Assembly (NCBI RefSeq): GCF_001590835.1
Contig: NZ_LTAQ01000023.1
Coordinates: forward strand, 228,970-292,969
Length of the DNA: 64,000 bases
Direction of reading: 5' to 3'
From: Bacillus gaemokensis
GTDB taxonomy: Bacteria > Bacillota > Bacilli > Bacillales > Bacillaceae_G
The translations under genes and the position numbers were made by a program. Within the stretch, counting starts at the first letter, position 1; every line of letters begins with the position of its first letter. Positions 35,790 through 45,249 of this stretch are shown here, in pieces. Under the pieces are notes generated by a model. It was not told the origin of the DNA, did not search any database, and saw only the letters and a list, made by a program, of their open reading frames with translations.

Positions 35790-36829
35790 AACGACAACTG
35801 GGGATTTTTATTATTATGTGCGTTTGTGTAATCGGCTTAATCGCATGCTCTAGTCAAAAAGCAGATAAGAAAAAAGTAGATGATGTGAAATTTGCTTTCA
35901 TTCCAAAATTAACAGGGGTTGGCTTCTTTACATCCGGAGGTGAAGGGGCAAAAGAAATGGGAGATAAGTTAGGTGTACAAGTGAAATATGATGGATCATC
36001 AGAGGCAAGTGTATCAGGCCAAGTGAAATATATAAATAATTTTATTAATCAAAACTATGATGCATTAATGGTCTCATCTACATCGGTTGATGGACTTTCA
36101 CAATCATTACAACGGGCGAAGAAAAAGGGAATGACAGTTTTAACATGGGACTCTGATGTAAATCCGAAAGACCGCTCATTCTATATAAGTCAAGGAACGC
36201 CGGAACAGCTTGCTAATTTATTAATTCAAATGACTTCATCACAAATTGGAGATAAAGGAAAGGTAGCATTCTTTTATTCAAGCCCGACTGTAACAGATCA
36301 AAATCAATGGGTGACAAAGGCGAAAGAGATCATAAAAGAGAAATATCCGAACTGGGAAATTGTGACGACGCAGTACGGAGAAAATAACGCGCAAAAATCA
36401 CTATCGGTTGGAGAGAGTATTTTAAAAACATATCCAGATATTAATGCGATAATTTGTCCCGATGCGACAGCACTACCAGCAATGGCGCAAGCTGCTGAAA
36501 ATTTAAAGATGGATAAAAAGGTAGTTGTGACAGGATTTTCAACTCCAAATGTAATGCGAGATTATGTGAAACGTGGGACGGTAAAACAATTTGGATTATG
36601 GGATGTAAAACAACAAGCTGCACTAGCAACTTATGTCGCAAATGAAATTGTAGTAAAAGGGAAAAAGTTAAAAGTTGGTGATACTTTTGATGTAGCGGGA
36701 ATCGGAAAAGTGAAAGTAGAACCGAATTCTATCCAAGGCTACGATTATGAAGCTGATGGAAATGGCATTATTGTATTACCAGAACGAGTCGTGTTTACGA
36801 AGGATAATATTGATAAATATAATTTTTAA
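35786..36829 (+). CDS. lsrB: LsrB, AI-2-binding lipoprotein
   Basis: A 347-residue extracellular sugar-binding lipoprotein: signal helix and lipobox GLIACSS near residue 21, then a periplasmic-binding fold ([45 protein letters not shown]). These match the LsrB AI-2 pocket region. It delivers AI-2 to LsrCD. It is the last gene of lsrACDB and ends at a hairpin. Confidence 0.94.
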   Translation: MKRQLGIFIIMCVCVIGLIACSSQKADKKKVDDVKFAFIPKLTGVGFFTSGGEGAKEMGDKLGVQVKYDGSSEASVSGQVKYINNFINQNYDALMVSSTSVDGLSQSLQRAKKKGMTVLTWDSDVNPKDRSFYISQGTPEQLANLLIQMTSSQIGDKGKVAFFYSSPTVTDQNQWVTKAKEIIKEKYPNWEIVTTQYGENNAQKSLSVGESILKTYPDINAIICPDATALPAMAQAAENLKMDKKVVVTGFSTPNVMRDYVKRGTVKQFGLWDVKQQAALATYVANEIVVKGKKLKVGDTFDVAGIGKVKVEPNSIQGYDYEADGNGIIVLPERVVFTKDNIDKYNF

Positions 36830-36832
36830 TGT

Positions 36833-36870
36833 AAAAAGTTCATTCCTATGTAAAAGGGGATGAACTTTTT
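36833..36870 (+). terminator. lsrACDB terminator
   Basis: AAAAAGTTCAT-CC and GGGATGAACTTTTT form a long stem with a T-rich end directly after lsrB. Confidence 0.8.
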
Positions 36871-37024
36871 ATTGTTTTTTGATGAGAAGAGAGTAGTAAT
36901 CATGTTACGTCAACCCTATAAAAGTATGAAAAAATCCCTAGTTAATTGGCCCTTTGTGAGGTGGTGACAATAATATCTTAATTATATAATTATGTAGAAT
37001 ATATATAATAAAAGGGGGATTTGA

Positions 37025-37624
37025 ATGTTATTTCATTATCATTTTTGGACACCTTATTTAGAAGAAATGGAGAACTTTTATAAAAGCTGTGGTTTTCGTA
37101 TTTCTAAAAGAATCGGAAGGTGTAATGAAGAATTTTGTAAATTTGACCCACCATTAACTTGGGAGGATTTTCGTGATAAACAGGTACTTTTTCGAATTAT
37201 TGAAGTTAGAAAAGGGAGAGTAAACATTACATTTGGCTATGGGAAAAAAATCAAATTTGATCATATTGGTTTCCTTACGTCAAAAGAAGAATGTGAACGA
37301 ATTTGTGCACAAGCTGAGAAATTAAAGTGGAAAGTAAATAGAGGGGACAAAAGAACCTTCATTTCAACACCATATGATTTTCGAATTGAACTGCAAACAA
37401 ATATGGATGCAATAGATGACATTGAGAGCATAGAAGAGTTGCAGAAAATTGTAATGACAATAAAAAAATCTGGATTAGAACAAGATCTTTCATGTTTATT
37501 TCAAAAAGAAATAAACAGTATTGAAACGATTCTTGATAATAAAACGACATTGAAAAATGTATGTTTTAATCCTTCATACAAAAAGGCCCTAAAAGATCCT
37601 AATGGAGTAGAAATACTTTTATGA
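37025..37624 (+). CDS. Probable VOC-like protein
   Basis: A 199-residue protein beginning LFHYHFWTPYLEEMENFYKS and later KFDHIGFLTSKEECERICA and FISTPYDFRIELQTNM, the layout of a glyoxalase/VOC domain in the first 125 residues. A 70-residue helical extension of unknown role follows. GGGGG lies before the ATG. It stands alone. The substrate is unknown. Confidence 0.65.
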   Translation: MLFHYHFWTPYLEEMENFYKSCGFRISKRIGRCNEEFCKFDPPLTWEDFRDKQVLFRIIEVRKGRVNITFGYGKKIKFDHIGFLTSKEECERICAQAEKLKWKVNRGDKRTFISTPYDFRIELQTNMDAIDDIESIEELQKIVMTIKKSGLEQDLSCLFQKEINSIETILDNKTTLKNVCFNPSYKKALKDPNGVEILL

Positions 37625-37737
37625 AACTTATTTGAAGTGTTATGTAAATCAAAAATAGATTTGTGAAAATATGTCATTTCAGCTCTTTATGTTATAATCG
37701 TTCTGAATATTCAAACTTGAATTCAGGAGGACTATAA

Positions 37738-38784
37738 ATGCTTACACACGAACAAATCTCCAACTTATTTAGAAATTTTTCTGTTAAGGAATGTAAAGGG
37801 TCAAGTGCTTTATACGAACATGTATCATTAAAAATATCAGAAGATGAAGAACTGCTTACACTAGCATCACATGCACAACTTGGTCAGCCAACCCCGAATT
37901 TATTATTTGGTGCCGTTCACTACTTATTATTGAAAGGGAATAACCATATATTAAAACAATACTATGGTAGTCTCGTTTCCACCCCAGAAAAAAATCTAGA
38001 CCAAGCTTTTCATCATTTTAAAGATTTTTGTCAAATTCATAGTGAGGAGATTATCTCTATTTTAAAAACGAAGCTAGTTCAGACAAATGAAGTAAGAAGA
38101 TGTACATATTTATACCCGAGCTTTTGTTATGTATTTAATAAGATTAATAAACCTCTAGCGTTAATTGAAATTGGGACAAGTGCTGGTTTACAGTTGTTTT
38201 GGGATCAATATAGCTATTCATATGGAACAGGAGAGGTATACGGAAATATAAAATCTAACGTTCATTTAGAATCAGAAATAAAAGGGGATAATCAGCCGCT
38301 TCTCTTACAACAAAGTCCTCCTGTCACCGAAAGAATTGGTCTTGATTTGCACATAAATGATTTGAATGATGAGGAAGACTATTTATGGTTACGTGCGCTC
38401 ATTTGGCCAGAGCATAAAGAACGACTTGAAATGTTTGATCATGCAGCCGCTTGTTTAAAAGAACAATCTGTGAAACTCATAGAAGGGGATGGAGTAGCTC
38501 TTCTTTCAGAAATTGCAGAACAAATTCCAGAGGATTCAGTAATTTGTGTATTCCATACACATGTAGCGAATCAAATACCAGAGAGTGTAAAGCATAAATT
38601 AGTAGAGCAGATTAAAGAAATTGGTGCGAAACGCGATGTTTTCCATCTTTACAACAACATGTGGGATAGAGATCTTCATCTTGATTATTTTATGAATGGT
38701 AAAGAATATAATGAAACTGTTGGAGAAATAGATGGCCATGCGCGGTGGTTTAGTTGGGGGTTAGAAGATAAATCGCTTTGTTAG
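37738..38784 (+). CDS. DUF2332 family protein
   Basis: A 348-residue protein with LASHAQLGQPTPNLLFGAVH near the N-terminus, LIEIGTSAGLQLFWDQY centrally and VFHTHVANQIPESV late. This is the DUF2332 pattern. The EIGTSAGL stretch looks like the first glycine loop of a methyltransferase-like Rossmann fold. AGGAGG precedes the ATG. The function is unknown. A terminator follows at 38804-38831. Confidence 0.87.
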   Translation: MLTHEQISNLFRNFSVKECKGSSALYEHVSLKISEDEELLTLASHAQLGQPTPNLLFGAVHYLLLKGNNHILKQYYGSLVSTPEKNLDQAFHHFKDFCQIHSEEIISILKTKLVQTNEVRRCTYLYPSFCYVFNKINKPLALIEIGTSAGLQLFWDQYSYSYGTGEVYGNIKSNVHLESEIKGDNQPLLLQQSPPVTERIGLDLHINDLNDEEDYLWLRALIWPEHKERLEMFDHAAACLKEQSVKLIEGDGVALLSEIAEQIPEDSVICVFHTHVANQIPESVKHKLVEQIKEIGAKRDVFHLYNNMWDRDLHLDYFMNGKEYNETVGEIDGHARWFSWGLEDKSLC

Positions 38785-38803
38785 ACTTTACAGGAAGGTA
38801 AAA

Positions 38804-38831
38804 GGGCAACCGTAATAGGTTGTCTTTTTTT
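38804..38831 (+). terminator. Terminator after DUF2332 gene
   Basis: GGCAACC pairs with GGTTGTC around GTAATA, followed by TTTTTT. Confidence 0.7.
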
Positions 38832-38839
38832 ATACCGAT

Positions 38840-39135
38840 TTAATGGGTAGTAACACTCCGACTCCAAAGTTCGGAAAAATATATAGGGGATCAACTGCTT
38901 GTAAGAGCCTAACTGGTTCCATTAACTGTGGATTTGAAATAAAGTTACACTGTTTATCCCGCATTAACGGGCAGTAAGACCCCTACCTCAAAATTCAGCG
39001 AAAGCATAGAAGTTAGGTAGGGGATCAACTGCCCGTAAAAGCCCGATTCGTTCAACTAATAATCAGTGGGGGATGAAGAAAACCCCCACTGATTAAAGTT
39101 TCACTTTATAAAAAAGTCGTACCGTTATTACATTA
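38840..39135. repeat. Two diverged tandem copies of a dispersed repeat
   Basis: Copy 1 (about 38845-38935) and copy 2 (about 38961-39050) share ATTAAYGGGYAGTAA near the left and GGGGATCAACTGCYYGTAAR on the right. Copy 2 is followed by CTAATAATCAGTGGGGG with a hairpin CAGTGGGGG/CCCCCACTG (39060-39092). Related pieces recur at 42548-42595 and 43930-43975. They resemble the short non-coding repeats of the B. cereus group, but the exact family (bcr type) is not certain. No gene lies in 38785-39223. Confidence 0.65.
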
Positions 39136-39223
39136 TCAAGACCTAAATTATAAAAATCCTTAAAAATAAAGGAGAGCACATATTAATCATGTATAATATG
39201 TGCCCTTCGTTCTTATCTATACC

Positions 39224-39895
39224 TTATTCTTGCCTAACAGTTTCTCTAAAAATATACTTATTCTTAATTACAATAAAACTAACGATTGCAAGCAATAATC
39301 CAGAAAAAACAAATACATTCCGAACTCCAAAATAATCGGGAAGTAATCCCATTATCAGTGATGAAACTCCGAATGCCCCTGTTACAATTGTGCCAATGGA
39401 AGTATAAACGGTTGCTAACTTTTCTTTGGGAACACTCGTTCGAATTGACGTTTGTTGTGGAATGTTTTTTAATTGTCCAAAAAGACCGATTAATGCTGAC
39501 AAAATCAAAGCAGTAACTGGCATACTCGTCATACTAAATAGAATGGTTAAGACGAACGACATACAAGCACCTGTAAGAATAAAAGCATATCGGTTTTTCT
39601 CTACGAACTTGGAAAACTTAACACATGTTATACTGCCTAAAACTAAACCGACAAAAAAGGAACTATTTATAAATCCCCACCATTGTTCTTTCTCATTTAA
39701 AGACTGTTCGACATACACATATAATATAGCTGCAATCCAAACAGTGGATGCAATGGTTTCTAAAAATTCCATTCGGACAAGTATTCTTAAGGGGGAGGTA
39801 ATCTTAATTGTTTTCCATCCTTGTGTTAACTGGTCCCGTTTTTTCCAGTGGCTTACTGACTTGTATTCTACACTTTTTAAGAAGTTTAATACCAA
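39224..39895 (-). pseudogene. MFS transporter, C-terminal half only
   Basis: A 223-residue frame with about six membrane helices, equivalent to the second half of a 12-helix major-facilitator protein (LSALIGLFGQLKNIPQQTSI, VPKEKLATVYTSIGTIVTG). The first six helices and the conserved loop 2-3 are missing. Nothing in frame continues upstream. It is probably a 5'-deleted remnant. Confidence 0.75.
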
Positions 39896-40406
39896 GTTTA
39901 TATAAATGGAAGTACGTTACCTAAAAAAGAACTTGAGAAGATTTTACTTTCGATAGTTGAATAGAGAGTATGTAAAATGATGTGAATTTCAGAGAATAAT
40001 CAAACATTTTTAGTAGGATCAGTCATTTTTCTTTTTGTACTTATTTGCAATGTAGTGGAAATATATATGAATAGAAAGAGGGAGAATAAATTAAGAGCCA
40101 ATTAAATAATGAAACTAAAGAATCTAGGAATATGGTTTTTCCTTTAAAACAACTATCATGTAATCGTTGGTCCTACAAAAAAGATGATAGTCCTCAACTC
40201 AAGATGTTAAGAAAGAGATAAAAACAGGGTGCTAAAATGGGTGAAATGATAAATATGCATTTCTTCTAAAATGCAGGTATCTTTTGAATATATGTCGAAA
40301 ACGATAGAAATCTTAAAAATTCTTTTAAGATAAAAAACGCTTTAAAAAGAACACTAGTTTGTATATACTGAATACAACTAAACATAGAAGAAGGGAAGAA
40401 AAAATA
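39896..40406. other. Intergenic, short frames only
   Basis: A start-less 35-codon stretch near 39990-40100 encodes one hydrophobic helix (FLVGSVIFLFVLICNVVEI) and a basic tail. It has no initiation codon and looks like debris. The rest is AT-rich. A hairpin-like GAAATG...GCATTTC lies near 40244-40265. Confidence 0.35.
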
Positions 40407-40787
40407 ATGATTAATAAAGTCGGTCAAATTATGTTATATGTAAATAATCAAGATGAGGCTTTACAATTTTGGACAGAAAAAGTAGGGTTTAGCTTAGTTG
40501 CTGAAGAAGATAACGGTCAAGGATTCAAATGGATTGAAATTGCTCCAACAAAGGAAGCTGAAACGAGTATCATCCTACATAATAGAGAATTAATCGCTAA
40601 AATGCAGCCTGAATTAAATCTTAATACACCTTCGATGCTGTTTTTTACTGAAAATCTGGATAAGTTATATAAAGAATTTGTCGATAAAAAAATTACAGTC
40701 GGCGAAATTGTAAATATGCCTTCTGGTAGAGCATTTAATTTTGCGGATCATGAGAAAAATTATTTTGCAATTATGGAAAAGAAATAA
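40407..40787 (+). CDS. VOC family protein
   Basis: A 126-residue single VOC module: VGQIMLYVNNQDEALQFWTE, KWIEIAPTKEAETSIIL, and the C-terminal SGRAFNFADHEKNYFAIMEK. Length and motifs suit the glyoxalase/bleomycin-resistance superfamily. The start ATG 40407 follows AAGGGAAG, while the frame from 40359 has no site. A terminator follows at 40841. Confidence 0.88.
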   Translation: MINKVGQIMLYVNNQDEALQFWTEKVGFSLVAEEDNGQGFKWIEIAPTKEAETSIILHNRELIAKMQPELNLNTPSMLFFTENLDKLYKEFVDKKITVGEIVNMPSGRAFNFADHEKNYFAIMEKK

Positions 40788-40840
40788 TTTAAAGTGTATA
40801 TCAATTTGAAATAAAACCACGATGTTTTAAAGTTTGTTTA

Positions 40841-40866
40841 GATCCTGTTTTACAGGGTCTTTTTTA
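40841..40866 (+). terminator. Terminator
   Basis: GATCCTG pairs with CAGGGTC and is followed by TTTTTT. Confidence 0.75.
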
Positions 40867-40896
40867 TATTTAGGCTCTGTTAAAGAATTATATTGA

Positions 40897-40947
40897 TAAT
40901 AATAAAAATAAAAGAACCAAGATTGGGTCCTTTTATTTTTATTATTG
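40897..40947. terminator. Long bidirectional terminator
   Basis: An AT-rich stem of about 20 bp (AATAATAAAAATAAAAG with CTTTTATTTTTATTATT) carries GAACC/GGGTCC at its tip. It serves the minus-strand HAD gene that ends at 40948. Confidence 0.75.
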
Positions 40948-41526
40948 TTAACCGATTACTCCTTTCACTAACGAAATATCAGTATTAAAAAATTCCGAGT
41001 AGTCCTGTAAATGATAATCAGCTAAATCACTTTGACTTTGAAAAATGCACGTTGAAATTCCTAATTCTTTTGCGGGTAATAAATCTAATTCTCTGTCCCC
41101 AATAACTAAATCGATTCTGTGTTTTGTGTGCAAATGAATATATGCTAATGGATTGGGTTTACGAGGAAAACCGTCGTCAATCGTTACCATGTCAACAAAG
41201 TATTTATCCCATCCGTAGTATTTTAAGATAGCTAAAACTCCGTCCCTATGTTTATGGGTCATAATTACATTTTTATTTGCAAATTTTAAGATTTCTTCTA
41301 CATTATCAAATGGTTTAATTTCTTTTGGAGATAATTTCTTCTGTAAATTTTTTATTTCTACTTCTTTATTGCTGGAAATGTTATAGTAATCAATTACGTG
41401 GGAATACGAAATTTTCAACTTTTCATAGATTTCCTGTTTATCCACCGGATCTCCTAAAACCTGAGAGAGTATTTTTGTATACGCAGGATAAGTATCAAGT
41501 AATGTTCCATCAAAATCCCATAAAAT
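40948..41526 (-). CDS. HAD-family hydrolase with no normal start codon
   Basis: A haloacid-dehalogenase-type phosphatase. The nucleophile motif ILWDFDGTLLDTYPAY lies upstream of the first ATG (41445). The same frame continues through NVIMTHKHRDG (motif II region), RKPNPLAYI (motif III lysine) and LVIGDRELDLLPAKELGI (motif IV). Starting at the ATG would lose the catalytic DFDGT. The only plausible initiator before it is ATT (41526), 11 bases after GGGTGG on the minus strand. An in-frame TAA stands three codons further up. It is either an ATT-initiated gene or one that has lost its start codon. Confidence 0.75.
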   Translation of the reverse strand: MLWDFDGTLLDTYPAYTKILSQVLGDPVDKQEIYEKLKISYSHVIDYYNISSNKEVEIKNLQKKLSPKEIKPFDNVEEILKFANKNVIMTHKHRDGVLAILKYYGWDKYFVDMVTIDDGFPRKPNPLAYIHLHTKHRIDLVIGDRELDLLPAKELGISTCIFQSQSDLADYHLQDYSEFFNTDISLVKGVIG

Positions 41527-41686
41527 ATTTAATTAAACCACCCTTTTTATAATTATATCAGTATAAATTCGTCAAGCTAACGTAAACTCCTTCTTTTATA
41601 AACCTACCCGAATGGAGGATTGTGGAATAAGCATAGGGAATTTTCACTAAGTAATAACCGAATTTAGAAGACGGACTAACTATTAA

Positions 41687-42004
41687 ATGGGGAATGGGGA
41701 TTATCATCCATTTAATTTGATCATGAGTAATGATAACGTGAAAATTATTGATTGGGTTGATTCTAGCTCGGGAGATATTCGTGCAGATGTATATCGAACA
41801 TATTTATTATATGCACAGTCTTCAGTAGAATTAGCTGAAATGTATTTACGTATATATTGCAAAAATTTTGGTTTATCAAAAGAAGAAGTTTTGGAGTGGG
41901 CTCCTATTATTGCTGGGGCCAGGTTATCAGAAAATGTATCTTCAGAAAACGGAGAATATCTGATGAGATTAGTAGACCAGTATTGTAATGAAGGAAAACG
42001 ATAG
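41687..42004 (+). pseudogene. Aminoglycoside phosphotransferase (APH) family, C-terminal remnant
   Basis: A 105-residue frame starting in the catalytic loop: NGDYHPFNLIMS (H-x-D variant with N), then the metal motif IIDWVDSSSGDIRADVYRT. The N-lobe with the ATP-binding lysine, about 180 residues, is absent. No good ribosome site lies upstream. It is a 5'-deleted kinase gene. A terminator follows at 42064-42094. Confidence 0.75.
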
Positions 42005-42063
42005 AAGCAGGATTGCTGTAGGGATCAAACTTTTTTCAAGACTTATAGAAAATATAAGGCAGT

Positions 42064-42094
42064 AAAACCGTTCAAAATTTTTGAACGGTTTTTT
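42064..42094. terminator. Bidirectional terminator
   Basis: AAAACCGTTCAAAA with TTTTTGAACGGTTTT forms an almost loop-free stem between the APH remnant and the minus-strand VOC gene. Confidence 0.8.
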
Positions 42095-42107
42095 GTTGTT
42101 GTTTTTT

Positions 42108-42488
42108 CTATATAGTTATTTCGATATGATTCCCTTCTGGATCACTTATTACGCTCTCGTAATAGCCATCTCCAGTGAAACGTGGTCCATTTAATACAGG
42201 ATATCCTGCTTCTTTTAATGTTTTTGTTAGTTGATTTACATTTTCTTCACTACCAACAGAAAAAGCCAAATGAGCATAACCAGTAATATTAGGATTGGGT
42301 TTGTTTTCTATTCCTTTTTGACACATAATTTCTAGGCGTGCCCCAGATTCAAACGTAATAAAATAAGATTCGAAGTGTTTGGTTTGATTATGATATAAAG
42401 AATTTGCGACTCCATTAAAGTACTGTGTATAGAAATTGCGCATTGCCTCTAAATCATTTACCCAAATAGCGATATGTTCGATTTTCAT
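42108..42488 (-). CDS. VOC family protein
   Basis: A 126-residue glyoxalase-like protein: [20 protein letters not shown] with a metal histidine, [25 protein letters not shown], and the end motif [15 protein letters not shown] with the ligand glutamate. All four usual metal-side positions appear kept. It is a single gene. The substrate is unknown. Confidence 0.9.
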   Translation of the reverse strand: MKIEHIAIWVNDLEAMRNFYTQYFNGVANSLYHNQTKHFESYFITFESGARLEIMCQKGIENKPNPNITGYAHLAFSVGSEENVNQLTKTLKEAGYPVLNGPRFTGDGYYESVISDPEGNHIEITI

Positions 42489-42547
42489 TTATTTCACCAG
42501 TCCTCTTCTTATGTTGATTTATGTAGATTTAACCAGATATGTATGGC

Positions 42548-42595
42548 TAATAATCAGTGGAGATGAACCACTCTAATTAGAGTTTTACTTTATTA
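42548..42595. repeat. Partial copy of the 38.8-39.1 kb repeat
   Basis: CTAATAATCAGTGG followed by a degenerate hairpin and GAGTTTTACTTTAT parallels 39055-39108, where the text is CTAATAATCAGTGGGGG and AAAGTTTCACTTTAT. The hairpin arms have decayed. Confidence 0.55.
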
Positions 42596-42774
42596 AATTT
42601 GAAATGATATTGCAAGAAATAAGAATGAAACGATTTTAGATAAAGGAATGAAAAATTTATTTAGCAAAGATATGTGCTAATTTTCTGATGCGGGAACACA
42701 TAGAATTTGTAATGAAATGATTCGCTTACATAGTAATGAGATGCTGGTAATTACAAGTAAGGAGGGGAATGGTT

Positions 42775-43266
42775 ATGAGTCCGTATGAACAAATGTTGCT
42801 CGTTGGAATCATCATGTCTTGTGTACTCTCAATTATGATTTTAGGGTCATTGTATTATAATCCTCGTTTATGGCTACACGCTTATCCTAAAGATATTCAA
42901 AAAGTTGTTCTGCCAAAAACACTCTCTGAAAAAAGAAAAATTTTATATTTTGGAATTGTATATAATGTAATTCTTTTCGGAACCCCGTTTATTTCAATTT
43001 TTTTACTAAATCAACATGAGAAATTATTGTTTATCGATGCTTTTTTTCATTCTTTTGGAATTTTGATGATTTTTAATTTGGTTGATTTATTTATTATTGA
43101 TTGGCTTATATTTTGCTGGATTACGCCAAGATTTGTTGTTATTCCTAGTACAGAAGGAATGGATGGCTATAAAAATTATATGATGCATGTAAAGGGGGCA
43201 ATAATTGGTACGCCTTTTCTAATAATAGCTAGTTTATTCATTGCAGCAATTGCTATAAATATCTAA
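42775..43266 (+). CDS. Four-helix membrane protein of unknown function
   Basis: A 163-residue integral membrane protein with hydrophobic segments near 5-25, 58-80, 95-120 and 140-160. ATG 42775 has GGAGGGG seven bases upstream; the ATG at 42769 is too close. It is followed closely by satA and may share its transcript. No family with a known role was recognised. Confidence 0.75.
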   Translation: MSPYEQMLLVGIIMSCVLSIMILGSLYYNPRLWLHAYPKDIQKVVLPKTLSEKRKILYFGIVYNVILFGTPFISIFLLNQHEKLLFIDAFFHSFGILMIFNLVDLFIIDWLIFCWITPRFVVIPSTEGMDGYKNYMMHVKGAIIGTPFLIIASLFIAAIAINI

Positions 43267-43324
43267 TATGAGGAAGAAGGGTATTAACTGTAAATATACT
43301 ACATTTTACTTAGAGGAGATAAAG

Positions 43325-43897
43325 ATGGATATTCTTATCAGAAAAATGGAAGTAGCAGATTTGAATAAGTTGCCTGAAGTTGATGATAGTTTTAGCATTG
43401 ACTCTATGTTAGTTCTTTCATTAGCAAAGGCGGATAAACGAATAGAATACACAGTGAAAGAAATACCAAGCTATGAAAAAAGTTATTCAGAAGATATATA
43501 TAATGAGGATCAAGAGGAGGATCTAGATTATAGTCGATATATTGATAATCCAAATCAAATAATTTTTTTAGCATTTGTAAATGACCGGATGGTTGGACAA
43601 ATTATATTAAAAAGGAACTGGAACAGCTACGCCTATGTGGAAGATATAAAAGTAGATAAGCAGTTTAGGCAGCTTGGGGTCGGGAGAAAATTAATTGAGC
43701 GGGCAAAGAATTGGGCGCAAGCTGGTGAAATGCCAGGAATTATGCTTGAGACACAGAACAATAACGTTAGTGCATGCAGGTTTTACGAAAGTTGTGGATT
43801 TATTATAGGGGGCTTTGATTTTCTTGTATATAAAGGTATAAATGAGCAAAGTGATGAAGTTGCGATATATTGGTATTTAAGATTTGAACGTCGGTAA
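43325..43897 (+). CDS. satA: Streptothricin N-acetyltransferase SatA-like (GNAT)
   Basis: A 190-residue GNAT enzyme close in motif text to Bacillus SatA/YyaR, which acetylates and inactivates streptothricin. Landmarks are IEYTVKEIPSYEKSY, GQIILKRNWNSYAYVEDI, the acetyl-CoA loop RQLGVGRKLIERAKNWA, and MLETQNNNVSACRFYESCGF followed by GGFDFLVYKG. The start ATG 43325 follows GAGGAG. It has a charged insertion near residue 60-75. Activity on streptothricin is inferred from similarity. Confidence 0.87.
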   Translation: MDILIRKMEVADLNKLPEVDDSFSIDSMLVLSLAKADKRIEYTVKEIPSYEKSYSEDIYNEDQEEDLDYSRYIDNPNQIIFLAFVNDRMVGQIILKRNWNSYAYVEDIKVDKQFRQLGVGRKLIERAKNWAQAGEMPGIMLETQNNNVSACRFYESCGFIIGGFDFLVYKGINEQSDEVAIYWYLRFERR

Positions 43898-44006
43898 TTG
43901 TAAGAAGATAGAGTTGTTCTTTTTGCTAGTTTGAAATAAAGTTGAATTGTTTATAAAAAAGTGGCACCGTCCATTTATAAATAATATATCGAGATGTTTT
44001 TTTGAG

Positions 44007-44100
44007 AATCCATTTTGATCAATCTTTTTTCAAAATGGATTCTTTTTACTTGTCGCAAAATACATGTTCAAATGCTATTTTGATTAAACTTTATCTCAAA
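44007..44100. repeat. Dispersed repeat, copy A, with hairpin
   Basis: About 95 bp closely resembling 57142-57236. It begins with a 12-bp stem AATCCATTTTGA/TCAAAATGGATT (44007-44041), then CAAAATACATGTTCAAATG and TTTTGATTAAACTTT. The hairpin with following T run could end satA transcription. Confidence 0.65.
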
Positions 44101-44215
44101 GTAACATCAGTCATATATATTTTTTGACCAACTTTTTTTCAGTGTGAGGTTGAAGTTATATTTGTACTAAAATACAAATGATTTAGTTTGTGTATACTAG
44201 ATGCTGTTTTCAAAG

Positions 44216-44401
44216 TTAAGAATGATTATTTAGTATCTTATAATTTTTGTGGTTAACTACAGTTCTATCAAATTCAAATTTTCCACCATCAGCATCTGTA
44301 ATTTCTACTAACACAGATTCACTATATAGTTTAATGACTAAACCTGTGATTTTCAAATTTCCACGTTTAAATAGTACAGTATCTCCTATATTCGCTATCA
44401 T
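44216..44401 (-). CDS. DUF2187 family small protein
   Basis: A 61-residue protein, ANIGDTVLFKRGNLKITGLV with VLVEITDADGGKFEFDRTVV, the DUF2187 (YkvS-like) pattern of an SH3-like beta barrel. GAGGGGG precedes the ATG on the minus strand. It is monocistronic with unknown function. Confidence 0.85.
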   Translation of the reverse strand: MIANIGDTVLFKRGNLKITGLVIKLYSESVLVEITDADGGKFEFDRTVVNHKNYKILNNHS

Positions 44402-44647
44402 AGTGGGATCCCCCTCAAAAAAAGATTTTTTTTAATAGTAAATATATTAAAACATGTATCTCCCGATTAATGAATATGAAATTTTATTTATCAAATTGTT
44501 ATGGTGTAGAAAAAAGATGAACAAGGTGGTTAAAATTGTTTGAACTACTCATCAAATTTCAATACTCATAAGTAATTTACAAATAAAATTACTTATCGCT
44601 CGTGTAAACAATGTTAGGAATAGTTATCATGCTAAATTGAAATTTTT

Positions 44648-45115
44648 TTAAAAGTACAAGGAATATGTCAACTCATCATATGTGAAAATTTCATCATCAG
44701 TAAACCCAAGACCTGTGTAGAATTTTTTACCTGAATCATTTTCGGGATGTACAGTTAAGCGAATACGGTGGCAAGAAGGGTGAACATCTTTGATATGCTT
44801 AAGTAACACTTGTAACGCAGCGGCCCCAAATCCTTTTCTTTGAACCCCTTTATCAATGAAAAAATGAAAAATCCAAAAGTCATCTTTGCTATCGAGTGTA
44901 TAGTGTAGGTTAAAGAAACCAACCATTCTTTGCTCATTGTATATACCATAAGGTTCGATAATTCTATCGTCTGGTCTGATGTATGCCTTGGCAAGAGCAA
45001 TAGCAACAGGAGGTGTAACTGCAGAGACAAACCTTTGTTGCTCAATGTTTACCGAAAGTCCAAGAGCCTCTCGCCAGTTTTCAGCAGTTATTTTTTTTAG
45101 ACTTACTTGAGACAT
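44648..45115 (-). CDS. GNAT acetyltransferase
   Basis: A 155-residue N-acetyltransferase: N-terminal KKITAENWREALGLSV, the acetyl-CoA motif KGVQRKGFGAAALQVLLKHI, and HPENDSGKKFYTGLGF. It resembles the BltD/spermidine acetyltransferase-like group. GAGG lies before the ATG. Monocistronic; the substrate is not known, possibly polyamines. Confidence 0.88.
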   Translation of the reverse strand: MSQVSLKKITAENWREALGLSVNIEQQRFVSAVTPPVAIALAKAYIRPDDRIIEPYGIYNEQRMVGFFNLHYTLDSKDDFWIFHFFIDKGVQRKGFGAAALQVLLKHIKDVHPSCHRIRLTVHPENDSGKKFYTGLGFTDDEIFTYDELTYSLYF

Positions 45116-45249
45116 GAGTGATAACCTCCATTTTTGAGAGTGTTTTTTTGATCCGGTATCATTTAAATCTCATGAGGATAATGTGAGTGTACATAAAGTA
45201 CCAGTAGAAAAGACAATTTGCTAGCTTTTTAATAATTACGCTTTATTAT

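Noticed and set aside
39426-39905. 159-codon plus-strand frame opposite the MFS remnant
   Set aside because: It has no start site or family resemblance; the minus-strand frame has clear transporter helices.
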